A DNA stretch of 9,475 nt, from assembly GCA_020438185.1 (NCBI GenBank), contig JAGQVC010000038.1, forward strand, positions 1 through 9,475. The letters run 5' to 3'. The translations under genes were made by a program, and so were the position numbers. Under the pieces are notes generated by a model, which was given only the letters and a program-made list of their open reading frames with translations, searched no databases and was not told the DNA's origin. Positions 1 to 6,652 of the stretch are shown one piece after another (position 1 is the stretch's first letter; every line of letters starts with the position of its first letter). The DNA comes from Bacteroidota bacterium. Lineage in GTDB: Bacteria; Bacteroidota; Bacteroidia; M30B66.

Positions 1-53
1 GCTATACCTTTTACTAATCTGATTTAGTGATACATACATTAATATGAATCAAG

Positions 54-839
54 TTATTCTTCAGATCCGTAACCGCGCATAATTCCGCGGCGTGCATTCT
101 GAACAAACATCATGATTTCGTCCCGCTCGGGTGTAGCAGGCAACTCGGCTTCAATCTTTTGAAGTGCTTTCGTTGTATTGAGGCCACTCAAATACAGCAC
201 GCGGTAAACTTCCTGAATCTGATTGATTCTTTCATTGCTAAATCCTCTCCTCCTCAATCCGATGGAATTAACTCCAACGTAGGCAAGAGGCTCCCTTCCG
301 GCTTTAACAAATGGCGGAATATCCTTACGCACAAGGCTGCCACCCGAAATCATAACATGAGAGCCGATATGTGTAAATTGATGTACGGCTGTCATACCAC
401 CAATGATTGCATAATCATCAACAACCACGTGGCCAGCCATATTTACTGCATTTGCAAGAATGCAGTGCTCACCAACCAGACAATCGTGCGCCACATGAGA
501 ATATGCCATTATTAGGGAATGGCTACCGATTTTGGTTGTCATCCGGTCCACTGTTCCTCTGTTGAGGGTAACACATTCTCGGATGGTCACGTGGTCACCA
601 ATTTCGACGGTTGTTTTTTCGCCCGAGAATTTAAGATCCTGCGGAATCGCAGAAATAACAGCGCCCGGAAAAACCCTGCAGTGGCTTCCGATTCTTGCAC
701 CATCCATGATAGTGACATTGGAACCAATCCATGTTTCATCACCAATTTCTACATCGCCGTGAATGGTGACAAATGGGTCTATTTTTACATTTTTACCGAT
801 GCGCGCATCGGGATGAATACTTACGAAAGGATAATTCAT
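54..839 (-). CDS. lpxA: Acyl-ACP--UDP-N-acetylglucosamine O-acyltransferase (LpxA)
   Basis: Cytoplasmic enzyme of the first lipid A step: it moves a 3-hydroxyacyl chain from acyl carrier protein to the 3-OH of UDP-GlcNAc. The 261-residue product has the usual family length. Residues 1 to about 190 form a left-handed beta-helix of imperfect hexapeptide repeats (IG-x-x-x-x/V-x-I-x style), and the rest is the helical C-terminal domain. The segment SHVAHDC carries His115 and His118; His118 aligns with the catalytic His125 of the E. coli enzyme, and PQDLKF (66-71) matches a conserved substrate-site motif. The ATG at 839 fits the family N-terminus. It is last in the visible lipid A run, 34 bp after lpxC-fabZ, with no Shine-Dalgarno motif in the gap, so it probably relies on the upstream promoter. 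LpxD, two genes upstream, shares the fold but has an extra N-terminal domain that this protein lacks, which separates the two. Confidence 0.97.
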   Translation of the reverse strand: MNYPFVSIHPDARIGKNVKIDPFVTIHGDVEIGDETWIGSNVTIMDGARIGSHCRVFPGAVISAIPQDLKFSGEKTTVEIGDHVTIRECVTLNRGTVDRMTTKIGSHSLIMAYSHVAHDCLVGEHCILANAVNMAGHVVVDDYAIIGGMTAVHQFTHIGSHVMISGGSLVRKDIPPFVKAGREPLAYVGVNSIGLRRRGFSNERINQIQEVYRVLYLSGLNTTKALQKIEAELPATPERDEIMMFVQNARRGIMRGYGSEE

Positions 840-873
840 TCGGATTTGAAGCCTGCTAATGTAGGAATTTGCA

Positions 874-2277
874 TCAATTGCTCAGTCCCTTTTCCTTGAC
901 AATTTGAGCCATCATCTCGGCTTCGGTCACCGGTTTATTATTGACGTATGCGGTTCCGCGCATGTGACAAATTCCCCTTCTGATAGGAGAAACAAGCTCC
1001 AGTTTAAATACAAGCGTATCGCCCGGAATCACCTTTTGCTTGAATTTCACATTGTCAATTTTCATGAAGTAGGTGAGATAATTCTCCGGGTCGGGAACAG
1101 TATTCAACACCAGAATACCGCCGCACTGAGCCATAGCTTCAATAATGAGAACACCCGGCATAACCGGATTTCCGGGAAAGTGACCTTTAAAAAACTCTTC
1201 GTTCATGGTCACATTCTTCACCCCTACCACATGCGAATCGCTCATTTCCATGATTTTATCGATTAGCAGGAATGGCTGGCGGTGAGGCAGAATGCGGCTT
1301 ATATCATTGATGTTGTATAGAGGCGGCTGATTCAGGTCCACTTCAGGTCCCTGATTTTTCTTATCTGCCTTCATGAGCTGCTTGATTTTCTTGGCAAACT
1401 CAACATTTGCAGCATGGCCGGGCCTTGTTGCGATGATTGTTCCCTTAATTGGCTTGCCCACCAGAGAAAGATCGCCTATTACATCCAGCAATTTATGGCG
1501 TGCAGCCTCATTCTGATAGCGAATCTCCAGATTATTTAATGTACCTTCTTTGGTAACACTCAGGTCTGTTTTATTGAAAACCTTCGAAAGTGCCGCCTGG
1601 TCTTCATTCGAAAGCGCGCGATCAACATAAACAATCGCATTGCTCAAATCGCCCCCTTTAATGAGGTTGTTGTCGAGCAACATTTTGAGTTCGTGAAGAA
1701 AAACGAAGGTCCTGCAACCCGCAATTTCTGCCGGAAATTCATCCAGATTATTTAAGTGAGCATGTTGAAAACCCAGGACAGGACTATTAAAATCTATCAT
1801 AACCCGAACCCGGTAATCATCGCCCGGAACTCCAATAATTTCAACATCCCTGGCCGGATCCTTAAAAAACACGTTGGTTTTTAACTCATAGTATTCACGC
1901 TCGGCTTCCTGTTCTTCAATTCCAGCATCAAGCAGGGCATCTATAAACAATCGTGAACTTCCGTCAAGAATAGGTACTTCCGGCCCATCGAGTTCGATAA
2001 GAAGATTGTCGATTCTCAATCCGGCGGCAGCCGCAAGCGCATGCTCTACAGTTGCAACCTGAACACCGTTGCGTTCAAGGGTGGTTCCTCGCGCCGTTTC
2101 AGAAACAAAATCAACATCGGCAGGAATTTCAGGCATTCCTTCGACATCTTTCCTTCTGAATCGGATACCCGAATTTGGTTCAGCAGGCAAAAAGGTGATT
2201 TCTACCTGAATTCCAGTATGTAAACCAACTCCGCTTAGGGAGCGGGATTGTGCAATGGTTCTTTGGTTTTCAGCCAT
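874..2277 (-). CDS. lpxC-fabZ: Bifunctional UDP-3-O-acyl-GlcNAc deacetylase / 3-hydroxyacyl-ACP dehydratase (LpxC-FabZ fusion)
   Basis: Two enzymes in one 467-residue chain. Residues 1 to about 300 are LpxC, the zinc deacetylase of the committed lipid A step: Glu78-His79 (VEHAL), His261 and Asp265 (RHKLLDVIGD) match the catalytic Glu and zinc ligands, and His287 (RPGHAAN) matches the catalytic His. A polar linker of about 15 to 20 residues rich in Lys, Asp and Gln follows. Residues about 320-467 are FabZ, the hot-dog-fold dehydratase of fatty acid synthesis: GHFPGNPVMPG with His366 and, 14 residues on, Glu380 form the active-site pair. All key residues of both halves are present, so both should be active. 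This fusion is known as typical of Bacteroidota. The ATG at 2277 overlaps the end of lpxD by 8 bp, suggesting translational coupling. The upstream sequence is A-rich without a Shine-Dalgarno motif. Confidence 0.97.
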   Translation of the reverse strand: MAENQRTIAQSRSLSGVGLHTGIQVEITFLPAEPNSGIRFRRKDVEGMPEIPADVDFVSETARGTTLERNGVQVATVEHALAAAAGLRIDNLLIELDGPEVPILDGSSRLFIDALLDAGIEEQEAEREYYELKTNVFFKDPARDVEIIGVPGDDYRVRVMIDFNSPVLGFQHAHLNNLDEFPAEIAGCRTFVFLHELKMLLDNNLIKGGDLSNAIVYVDRALSNEDQAALSKVFNKTDLSVTKEGTLNNLEIRYQNEAARHKLLDVIGDLSLVGKPIKGTIIATRPGHAANVEFAKKIKQLMKADKKNQGPEVDLNQPPLYNINDISRILPHRQPFLLIDKIMEMSDSHVVGVKNVTMNEEFFKGHFPGNPVMPGVLIIEAMAQCGGILVLNTVPDPENYLTYFMKIDNVKFKQKVIPGDTLVFKLELVSPIRRGICHMRGTAYVNNKPVTEAEMMAQIVKEKGLSN

Positions 2278-3316
2278 GATTATTTTCTTTCAGCTCTCGA
2301 AGCTGCTTTTCAAGTTCTTCAATTTTTGCGCTCAGCTCAGGAAGTTTGCGGAATCCAACATAGGATTTTTTATAATCTCCAATGAAAAATGCAGGAGAGC
2401 CCTGAACAATTTCGCCTTCCCGGGTTATTGAGGTGCCGATTCCGGATTGAGCAGCAATTTTGACTTTATCAGCAATTACAAGATGTCCAACGATACCAAC
2501 CTGACCTCCAATCATACAGAAACGACCAATTTTGGTGGAGCCGGCGATACCTGTTTGAGCAGCAATAACTGTATGTTCACCAATTTCAACATTGTGGGCA
2601 ACCTGAATCAGATTATCCAGCTTAACACCTTTCCGGATTATGGTTGAGCCAAGAGTTGCCCGGTCGATTGTGGTGTTTGAACCAATTTCGACATGATCCT
2701 CAACGATTACGTTTCCGATTTGTGCAACCTTCATGTAGTTGGAATCATCCTGAGGAGCGAAGCCAAAACCATCGCCACCTATTACAACGCCTGCGTGAAT
2801 ACGGCAATCCTTGCCAATTTTGCACTGCGAATAAACTTTAACTCCGGGAAACAAAACCGTATCATCACCAATTTCAACCTGATCGCCAATATATACCCCG
2901 GGATATAATTTTACACGGTTGCCAATTACTGAATTTTCGCCGATGTAGACGAAAGCCCCCATGTAAGTATTTTCTCCGATTTTGGCAGAAGCAGCCACAT
3001 GAACAGGCTCCTCGCGGCCTTCGCGTGCCATCGAAATTTTATTGTAGGTCTCCAGCAATACCGCGAAGCTTTTGTAAGGGTCCTTAACCCGAACAAGGCT
3101 GGTACTGATTGATTTTTCGGGAATAAACTGATCGCCGACAATTACCAGTGAAGCACCGGTAGTGTAAATGAATTCCTCGTACTTGGGATTGGCCAGAAAT
3201 GTAAGTGATCCGGGTTCTCCTTCTTCAATTTTCGATAAGCGGTTCACCTTCACCTGAGGGTCGCCTTCTACCTGCCCCTGCAACAGATCAGCAATTTGTT
3301 GTGCCGTAAATTCCAT
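2270..3316 (-). CDS. lpxD: UDP-3-O-(3-hydroxyacyl)glucosamine N-acyltransferase (LpxD)
   Basis: Third lipid A step: adds a second 3-hydroxyacyl chain from ACP to the 2-amino group of the product of LpxC. The 348-residue protein has an N-terminal uridine-binding-type domain (about 1-100, beginning MEFTAQQIADLL), a long hexapeptide-repeat beta-helix (about 105-310), and a charged C-terminal helix with heptad character (about 325-345) as expected for trimer packing. VAHNVEIG contains His241, which aligns with the catalytic His239 of E. coli. I chose the ATG at 3316 because it gives the family-typical N-terminus and lies 5 bp after the stop of the HD gene. The open frame reaches a TTG at 3355, but that would add 13 residues and overlap the HD gene by 34 bp. 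Its last 8 bases overlap lpxC-fabZ. Only LpxD has this N-terminal domain, so confusion with LpxA is unlikely. Confidence 0.96.
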   Translation of the reverse strand: MEFTAQQIADLLQGQVEGDPQVKVNRLSKIEEGEPGSLTFLANPKYEEFIYTTGASLVIVGDQFIPEKSISTSLVRVKDPYKSFAVLLETYNKISMAREGREEPVHVAASAKIGENTYMGAFVYIGENSVIGNRVKLYPGVYIGDQVEIGDDTVLFPGVKVYSQCKIGKDCRIHAGVVIGGDGFGFAPQDDSNYMKVAQIGNVIVEDHVEIGSNTTIDRATLGSTIIRKGVKLDNLIQVAHNVEIGEHTVIAAQTGIAGSTKIGRFCMIGGQVGIVGHLVIADKVKIAAQSGIGTSITREGEIVQGSPAFFIGDYKKSYVGFRKLPELSAKIEELEKQLRELKENNHG

Positions 3317-3321
3317 GTATT

Positions 3322-4572
3322 TTATTTGAGGGATTCCAATTCTTTGGGATAACAATAAAAATATTTTCTCACCGATTCGGAAAGGACAGAAAGACGCATC
3401 TGGTCAGATGCTTCCCGAATATCCATCACTTCACCGTTCTTCATCAGTATATTAATTTTCTCTTCGCCTGTATTGTATGCGCTGTTCGTAATCTGTCCCC
3501 CAAAAACGAAATAATCAGTTTCCTCCTCAGAATAACCCTGATTAACCCAGCTTTGCTTCAGACCATCAAGAACTTCGGCAGGTATAGGGCGGTTATCAAG
3601 TCTGATTTTGAAAAGCCTCCGGTCAATCAGTCTGCTGCTTAATTCAGACAAAATCGGGTCGGAATGATTCATCCAGTCTTTGGCGGATGCAAATATATCA
3701 TAATCATCCAAGCGGGCGAAACGCTGTGCAAGCTCCTCTCCGCTTAATTTCGAAATGCCATCCCGGCTTTGCCGGAGGAAGAAAGCAAGCGATTCTGTTG
3801 CATTGACAACTACACCTTTACCAACCAGATTTTTGGCCCGGCGAAGAACGTGTACCAATAAATTTTCGGCAGACAATACAGTTTTATGCAAATAAACCTG
3901 CCAGTACATTAAGCGGCGCGCAAGCAGGAATTTTTCAATGCTATATATACCCTTCTCTTCCACAACCAGCTGATCATCAACAACTTCTAGCATTTTAATA
4001 ATCCGGTCCGACCCTACAGTTCCCTCAGTTACACCGGTGTAAAACGAATCCCGGTTCAGGTAATCCAGGCGGTCCACATCAAGCTGACTCGAAACAAGCT
4101 GATGCAGGAATCGCTTTGGGTGACTATCGGTGAAAATGGCTATCGCCATATCCAGTCGACCTCCAAAATGCCGGTTAAGCTGCTGCATAAATAGCAACGA
4201 CAACCTTTCGTGATGAATCCCATCAATAATTGAATGTTCCAGAGCATGGCTGAATGGTCCGTGACCGATGTCATGTAGCAAAATGGCGATTCGGGCACCC
4301 AGACTTTCTGCCTCCGAAATATCGTGACCTTTTGAGCGCAGCGATTCAATAGCTAGATTCATCAGGTGCAATGCGCCAAGCGCATGATGAAATCGTGTAT
4401 GATGCGCGCCGGGGTATACATAATCCGTTAAACCAAGCTGTCTTATCCGCCGCAGGCGCTGAAACCAGGGATGCTCAATTAAATCAAACAGCAACTCATC
4501 GCCAATGCTGATGAATCCGTAAACCGGATCATTAACAATCTTTTTTTTATTATGCGTAAGGTTAAACGACAA
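3322..4572 (-). CDS. HD-superfamily phosphohydrolase (dGTPase/YwfO-like), first gene of the lipid A run
   Basis: Predicted metal-dependent phosphohydrolase of 416 residues. The HD motif is complete: His63 (HTRFHHALG), His100-Asp101 (ILLHDIGHGPFSHALEH) and Asp165 (SSQLDVDRLDYLNRDS), matching the family pattern H...HD...D. The block GFISIGDELLFDLIEHPWFQRLRR near the N-terminus is typical of COG1078 proteins, the group of B. subtilis YwfO and relatives of dNTP triphosphohydrolases; the real substrate is unknown. There is no ATG or GTG upstream in any frame, and an in-frame TAA lies two codons before the TTG at 4572, so TTG is the best start. The next Met is about 70 residues in and would remove the first HD-fold helices. 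A run of eight A (coding strand) sits at codons 8-11. It precedes lpxD by 5 bp and so is probably cotranscribed with the lipid A genes; whether its activity relates to them is not shown by the sequence. Confidence 0.9.
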   Translation of the reverse strand: MSFNLTHNKKKIVNDPVYGFISIGDELLFDLIEHPWFQRLRRIRQLGLTDYVYPGAHHTRFHHALGALHLMNLAIESLRSKGHDISEAESLGARIAILLHDIGHGPFSHALEHSIIDGIHHERLSLLFMQQLNRHFGGRLDMAIAIFTDSHPKRFLHQLVSSQLDVDRLDYLNRDSFYTGVTEGTVGSDRIIKMLEVVDDQLVVEEKGIYSIEKFLLARRLMYWQVYLHKTVLSAENLLVHVLRRAKNLVGKGVVVNATESLAFFLRQSRDGISKLSGEELAQRFARLDDYDIFASAKDWMNHSDPILSELSSRLIDRRLFKIRLDNRPIPAEVLDGLKQSWVNQGYSEEETDYFVFGGQITNSAYNTGEEKINILMKNGEVMDIREASDQMRLSVLSESVRKYFYCYPKELESLK

Positions 4573-4601
4573 TATTTACAGGTTTGTGCGGTTTGAACAG
4601 A

Positions 4602-4609
4602 TACTTTTG
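4602..4609 (+). promoter_or_regulatory. Candidate Bacteroidota -7 box for porX-tsaE-ald
   Basis: Reads TACTTTTG, an exact fit to TAnnTTTG, 28 bp before the porX ATG. A TTTG at 4583-4586 could be the -33 element, but the 15 bp spacing is shorter than the usual 19 or so. Transcription from here would begin near 4615 with a leader of about 20 to 25 nt. It is the only such box in the 65 bp gap on this strand. Confidence 0.4.
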
Positions 4610-4629
4610 AACTCCTTAAAAAACGAATG

Positions 4630-4637
4630 CAAAGATA
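4630..4637 (-). promoter_or_regulatory. Candidate Bacteroidota -7 box for the HD-lpxD-lpxC-fabZ-lpxA genes
   Basis: On the minus strand this reads TATCTTTG, an exact fit to the TAnnTTTG -7 consensus of the Bacteroidota primary sigma factor. It ends one base before the porX start codon. No good TTTG -33 element is seen at the usual distance: a TTG at 4649-4651 is too close. A start a few bases downstream would give a leader of roughly 50 nt before the TTG of the HD gene. An AAGGAG at 4612-4617 in that leader is about 39 nt from the start and too far to act as its ribosome site. An 8-base degenerate match can arise by chance, but the location is right. Confidence 0.4.
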
Positions 4638-6191
4638 ATGGACAGAATCAACATCCTTTGGGCCGACGACGAAATAGAACTATTAAAACCACATATTCTT
4701 TTCCTGAAAGAGAAGGGTTATGAGGTACAAACCGCCAATAGCGGAGACGACGCTCTGGATCTGGTGCGTGAACAAGATTTTGATATTGTTTTTCTGGACG
4801 AAAATATGCCCGGAATTTCTGGACTCGAAACCCTGATTCAAATCAAGCAAATCAAACAAAGCATTCCGGTTGTTATGATTACTAAAAGCGAGGAAGAGCA
4901 TATCATGGAAGACGCAATCGGCTCACAGATATCAGACTACCTCATTAAACCGGTAAATCCCAATCAGATTTTACTTTCGTTAAAAAAGAATCTGGAAAAC
5001 AAACGCCTCATACGTGAAAAAACTTCGAGCGCCTACCAACAAGAATTCAGAAATATTGGAATGAGTTTGAGCGACCGGCTAAGTTTCGAAGAATGGAAAG
5101 AGGTTTACCAGAAGCTTGTTTACTGGGAACTGGAGCTGACCAAGAGTCGCGAAGAAGGTATGGAGGAAATCCTACGAATGCAGAAAACTGAGGCCAACAA
5201 CCTGTTTTCGAAATATGTAATGAATAATTACCGGGACTGGTTGCATGGTTCTGCAGAAGAAACTCCCTTATTCTCCCATACTATCTTTAAGGAGAAAGTT
5301 GTTCCTGAAGCGGATAAATACCCAAGCACATTCCTTATTCTGATAGATAACATGCGCTACGATCAGTGGAAAGTGATGCAACCCATTATTGCTGAATATT
5401 TTAAGACTGAAACAGAGGACCTTTTTTGTTCCATTTTGCCAACCGCAACCCAGTACGCCAGAAATTCATTTTTTGCAGGACTGCTTCCTTCGGAAATAGA
5501 AAAGCGATATCCCAAGCACTGGCTCAACGACGAAGACGAAGGTGGAAAGAATATGCACGAGGAATTCTTTATGACCGAGCAGCTGAAAAGATTGGGGAAA
5601 GACTATAAAACATCGTACACAAAAGTGACCAACCACCAGGCCGGGAAGAAACTTGTAGAGAACATCCCAAACCTGATGAGTAATAAATTCAATGCGATAG
5701 TATACAACTTTGTAGATATGCTTTCGCATGCGCGCACCGAAATGGAAGTGATCCGGGAACTAGCCGACGATGAAAAAGCGTATCGTTCGATTACGGTTTC
5801 CTGGTTGCAACATTCACCGCTTATTGATATTATAAGGCAGATTTCGGAGAAAAAAGCCAGACTTATTCTCACCACCGATCACGGTACCATTCGTGTAACC
5901 GAGCCAAGTAAAATAATCGGAGACCGGAATACGAATACCAACCTGAGGTACAAACAGGGTAAAAACCTGAATTACGAAAAGAAAGATGTTTTCGAAGTTA
6001 AAAACCCGGGAGATATTTTCCTTCCAAGGCAGCATGTGAGTACGACCTTCGTTTTTGCAAAGGAGGAAATGTTTTTCGCCTATCCGAATAACTACAACTA
6101 TTTTGTGAATTATTACCGGAATACCTTTCAGCACGGTGGTATCTCTCTGGAAGAAATGCTTATACCGTTCATAACCTTAAGTCCGCGTTAA
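4638..6191 (+). CDS. porX: PorX-type response regulator with PglZ (alkaline phosphatase-superfamily) domain
   Basis: Cytoplasmic two-component regulator; PorX of Porphyromonas and Flavobacterium controls type IX secretion, with the kinase PorY and sigma factor SigP as reported partners. The 517 residues comprise a receiver domain (about 1-120) with acidic pair Asp10-Asp11, phosphoacceptor Asp54 (VFLDENMPG), Thr82 and Lys104; a helical linker (about 125-215); and a PglZ domain (about 225-517). The metal-site residues expected of the family are all visible: Asp237 (LIDNMRYDQW), nucleophile-position Thr271 (LPTATQYAR), Asp360 and His364 (NFVDMLSH), Asp414-His415 (TTDHGT) and His499 (QHGG). PorX proteins are reported to bind zinc and to cleave small oligonucleotides; the intact site suggests this one can too. 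There is no DNA-binding domain. The ATG at 4638 gives the family start. It is divergent from the lipid A genes and 2 bp before tsaE. A functional T9SS in this organism is inferred, as none of its components lie in the window. Confidence 0.93.
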   Translation: MDRINILWADDEIELLKPHILFLKEKGYEVQTANSGDDALDLVREQDFDIVFLDENMPGISGLETLIQIKQIKQSIPVVMITKSEEEHIMEDAIGSQISDYLIKPVNPNQILLSLKKNLENKRLIREKTSSAYQQEFRNIGMSLSDRLSFEEWKEVYQKLVYWELELTKSREEGMEEILRMQKTEANNLFSKYVMNNYRDWLHGSAEETPLFSHTIFKEKVVPEADKYPSTFLILIDNMRYDQWKVMQPIIAEYFKTETEDLFCSILPTATQYARNSFFAGLLPSEIEKRYPKHWLNDEDEGGKNMHEEFFMTEQLKRLGKDYKTSYTKVTNHQAGKKLVENIPNLMSNKFNAIVYNFVDMLSHARTEMEVIRELADDEKAYRSITVSWLQHSPLIDIIRQISEKKARLILTTDHGTIRVTEPSKIIGDRNTNTNLRYKQGKNLNYEKKDVFEVKNPGDIFLPRQHVSTTFVFAKEEMFFAYPNNYNYFVNYYRNTFQHGGISLEEMLIPFITLSPR

Positions 6192-6193
6192 AA

Positions 6194-6619
6194 ATGAAAA
6201 TTTCCTTCACCTGTCACACAGCAGGCGATTTACCTGAGGCGGCAGAATTGCTTTTATCGGCATTTCAATCCGAAAAGGTTTTCGCTTTCTACGGTGACAT
6301 GGGTGCCGGAAAAACTACATTCATAAAAGCTTTGTGCAAGGAACTTGGAAGCTCCGATCAGGTTAGCTCTCCATCCTACTCTATTATTAATGAATATCGC
6401 CTGGCCGGCGGAAGAAAAATTTACCACTTCGACTTTTACCGTATAAAAGATCCGGATGAACTTCGAAACATCGGTGCAGATGAGTTTATTGAGTCAGGAG
6501 AATTCTGTTTCATTGAGTGGGCTGAGCTGGCTCCTGAATTTTTGCCTCCACGTTATGTGAAGGTTACCCTGATTCCCGACGGAGAACTGAGGACAATTGA
6601 TATGGAAATCGTTTCTTAA
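6194..6619 (+). CDS. tsaE: tRNA threonylcarbamoyladenosine biosynthesis ATPase (TsaE)
   Basis: Small P-loop ATPase that works with TsaB and TsaD to place the t6A modification at position 37 of ANN-decoding tRNAs. The 141 residues match the family length (about 150). Walker A is GDMGAGKTT (34-42). The switch-like segment VSSPSYSIINEY (57-68), Asp80 in HFDFYRI, and Glu108-Trp109 in IEWAE all align with the conserved TsaE residues, including Asp80 and Glu108 of the E. coli protein. The ATG at 6194 lies 2 bp after the porX stop, with no Shine-Dalgarno motif, so translation is probably coupled to porX. The partners tsaB and tsaD are not in this window. The order porX-tsaE-ald is one I recall from other Bacteroidota (not checked here), and a shared transcript is inferred. 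Confidence 0.95.
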   Translation: MKISFTCHTAGDLPEAAELLLSAFQSEKVFAFYGDMGAGKTTFIKALCKELGSSDQVSSPSYSIINEYRLAGGRKIYHFDFYRIKDPDELRNIGADEFIESGEFCFIEWAELAPEFLPPRYVKVTLIPDGELRTIDMEIVS

Positions 6620-6652
6620 GCATTACCTTTAGGACGATTTTCAATTCTGAAC

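Noticed and set aside
13..28. Inverted repeat ACTAA/TTAGT downstream of lpxA as a terminator
   Set aside because: The stem is five AT-rich pairs with no T tract following it on the minus strand; too weak to call.
159..515. Open frames on the strand opposite lpxA, lpxC-fabZ, lpxD, porX and ald
   Set aside because: They mirror strong genes with intact motifs on the other strand, have no recognisable domains and are rich in His/Cys/Asn as expected of shadow frames.
2270..3316. Hexapeptide repeats in lpxA and lpxD as DNA-level repeats
   Set aside because: They are the normal beta-helix protein repeats of this acyltransferase family, not nucleotide repeats of independent origin.
3317..3355. Longer LpxD starting at TTG 3355
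   Set aside because: It would overlap the HD gene by 34 bp and add residues not typical of LpxD; the ATG at 3316 gives the family N-terminus.
6059..6071. AAGGAGG just before an ATG inside porX as an internal ribosome site
   Set aside because: The spacing to the ATG is only two bases, the ATG is in the porX frame within the PglZ domain, and starts in this window do not use Shine-Dalgarno motifs.
6624..6631. TACCTTTA as an ald promoter -7 box
   Set aside because: The last base differs from TAnnTTTG and no well-spaced -33 element is seen; noted only as a possibility.
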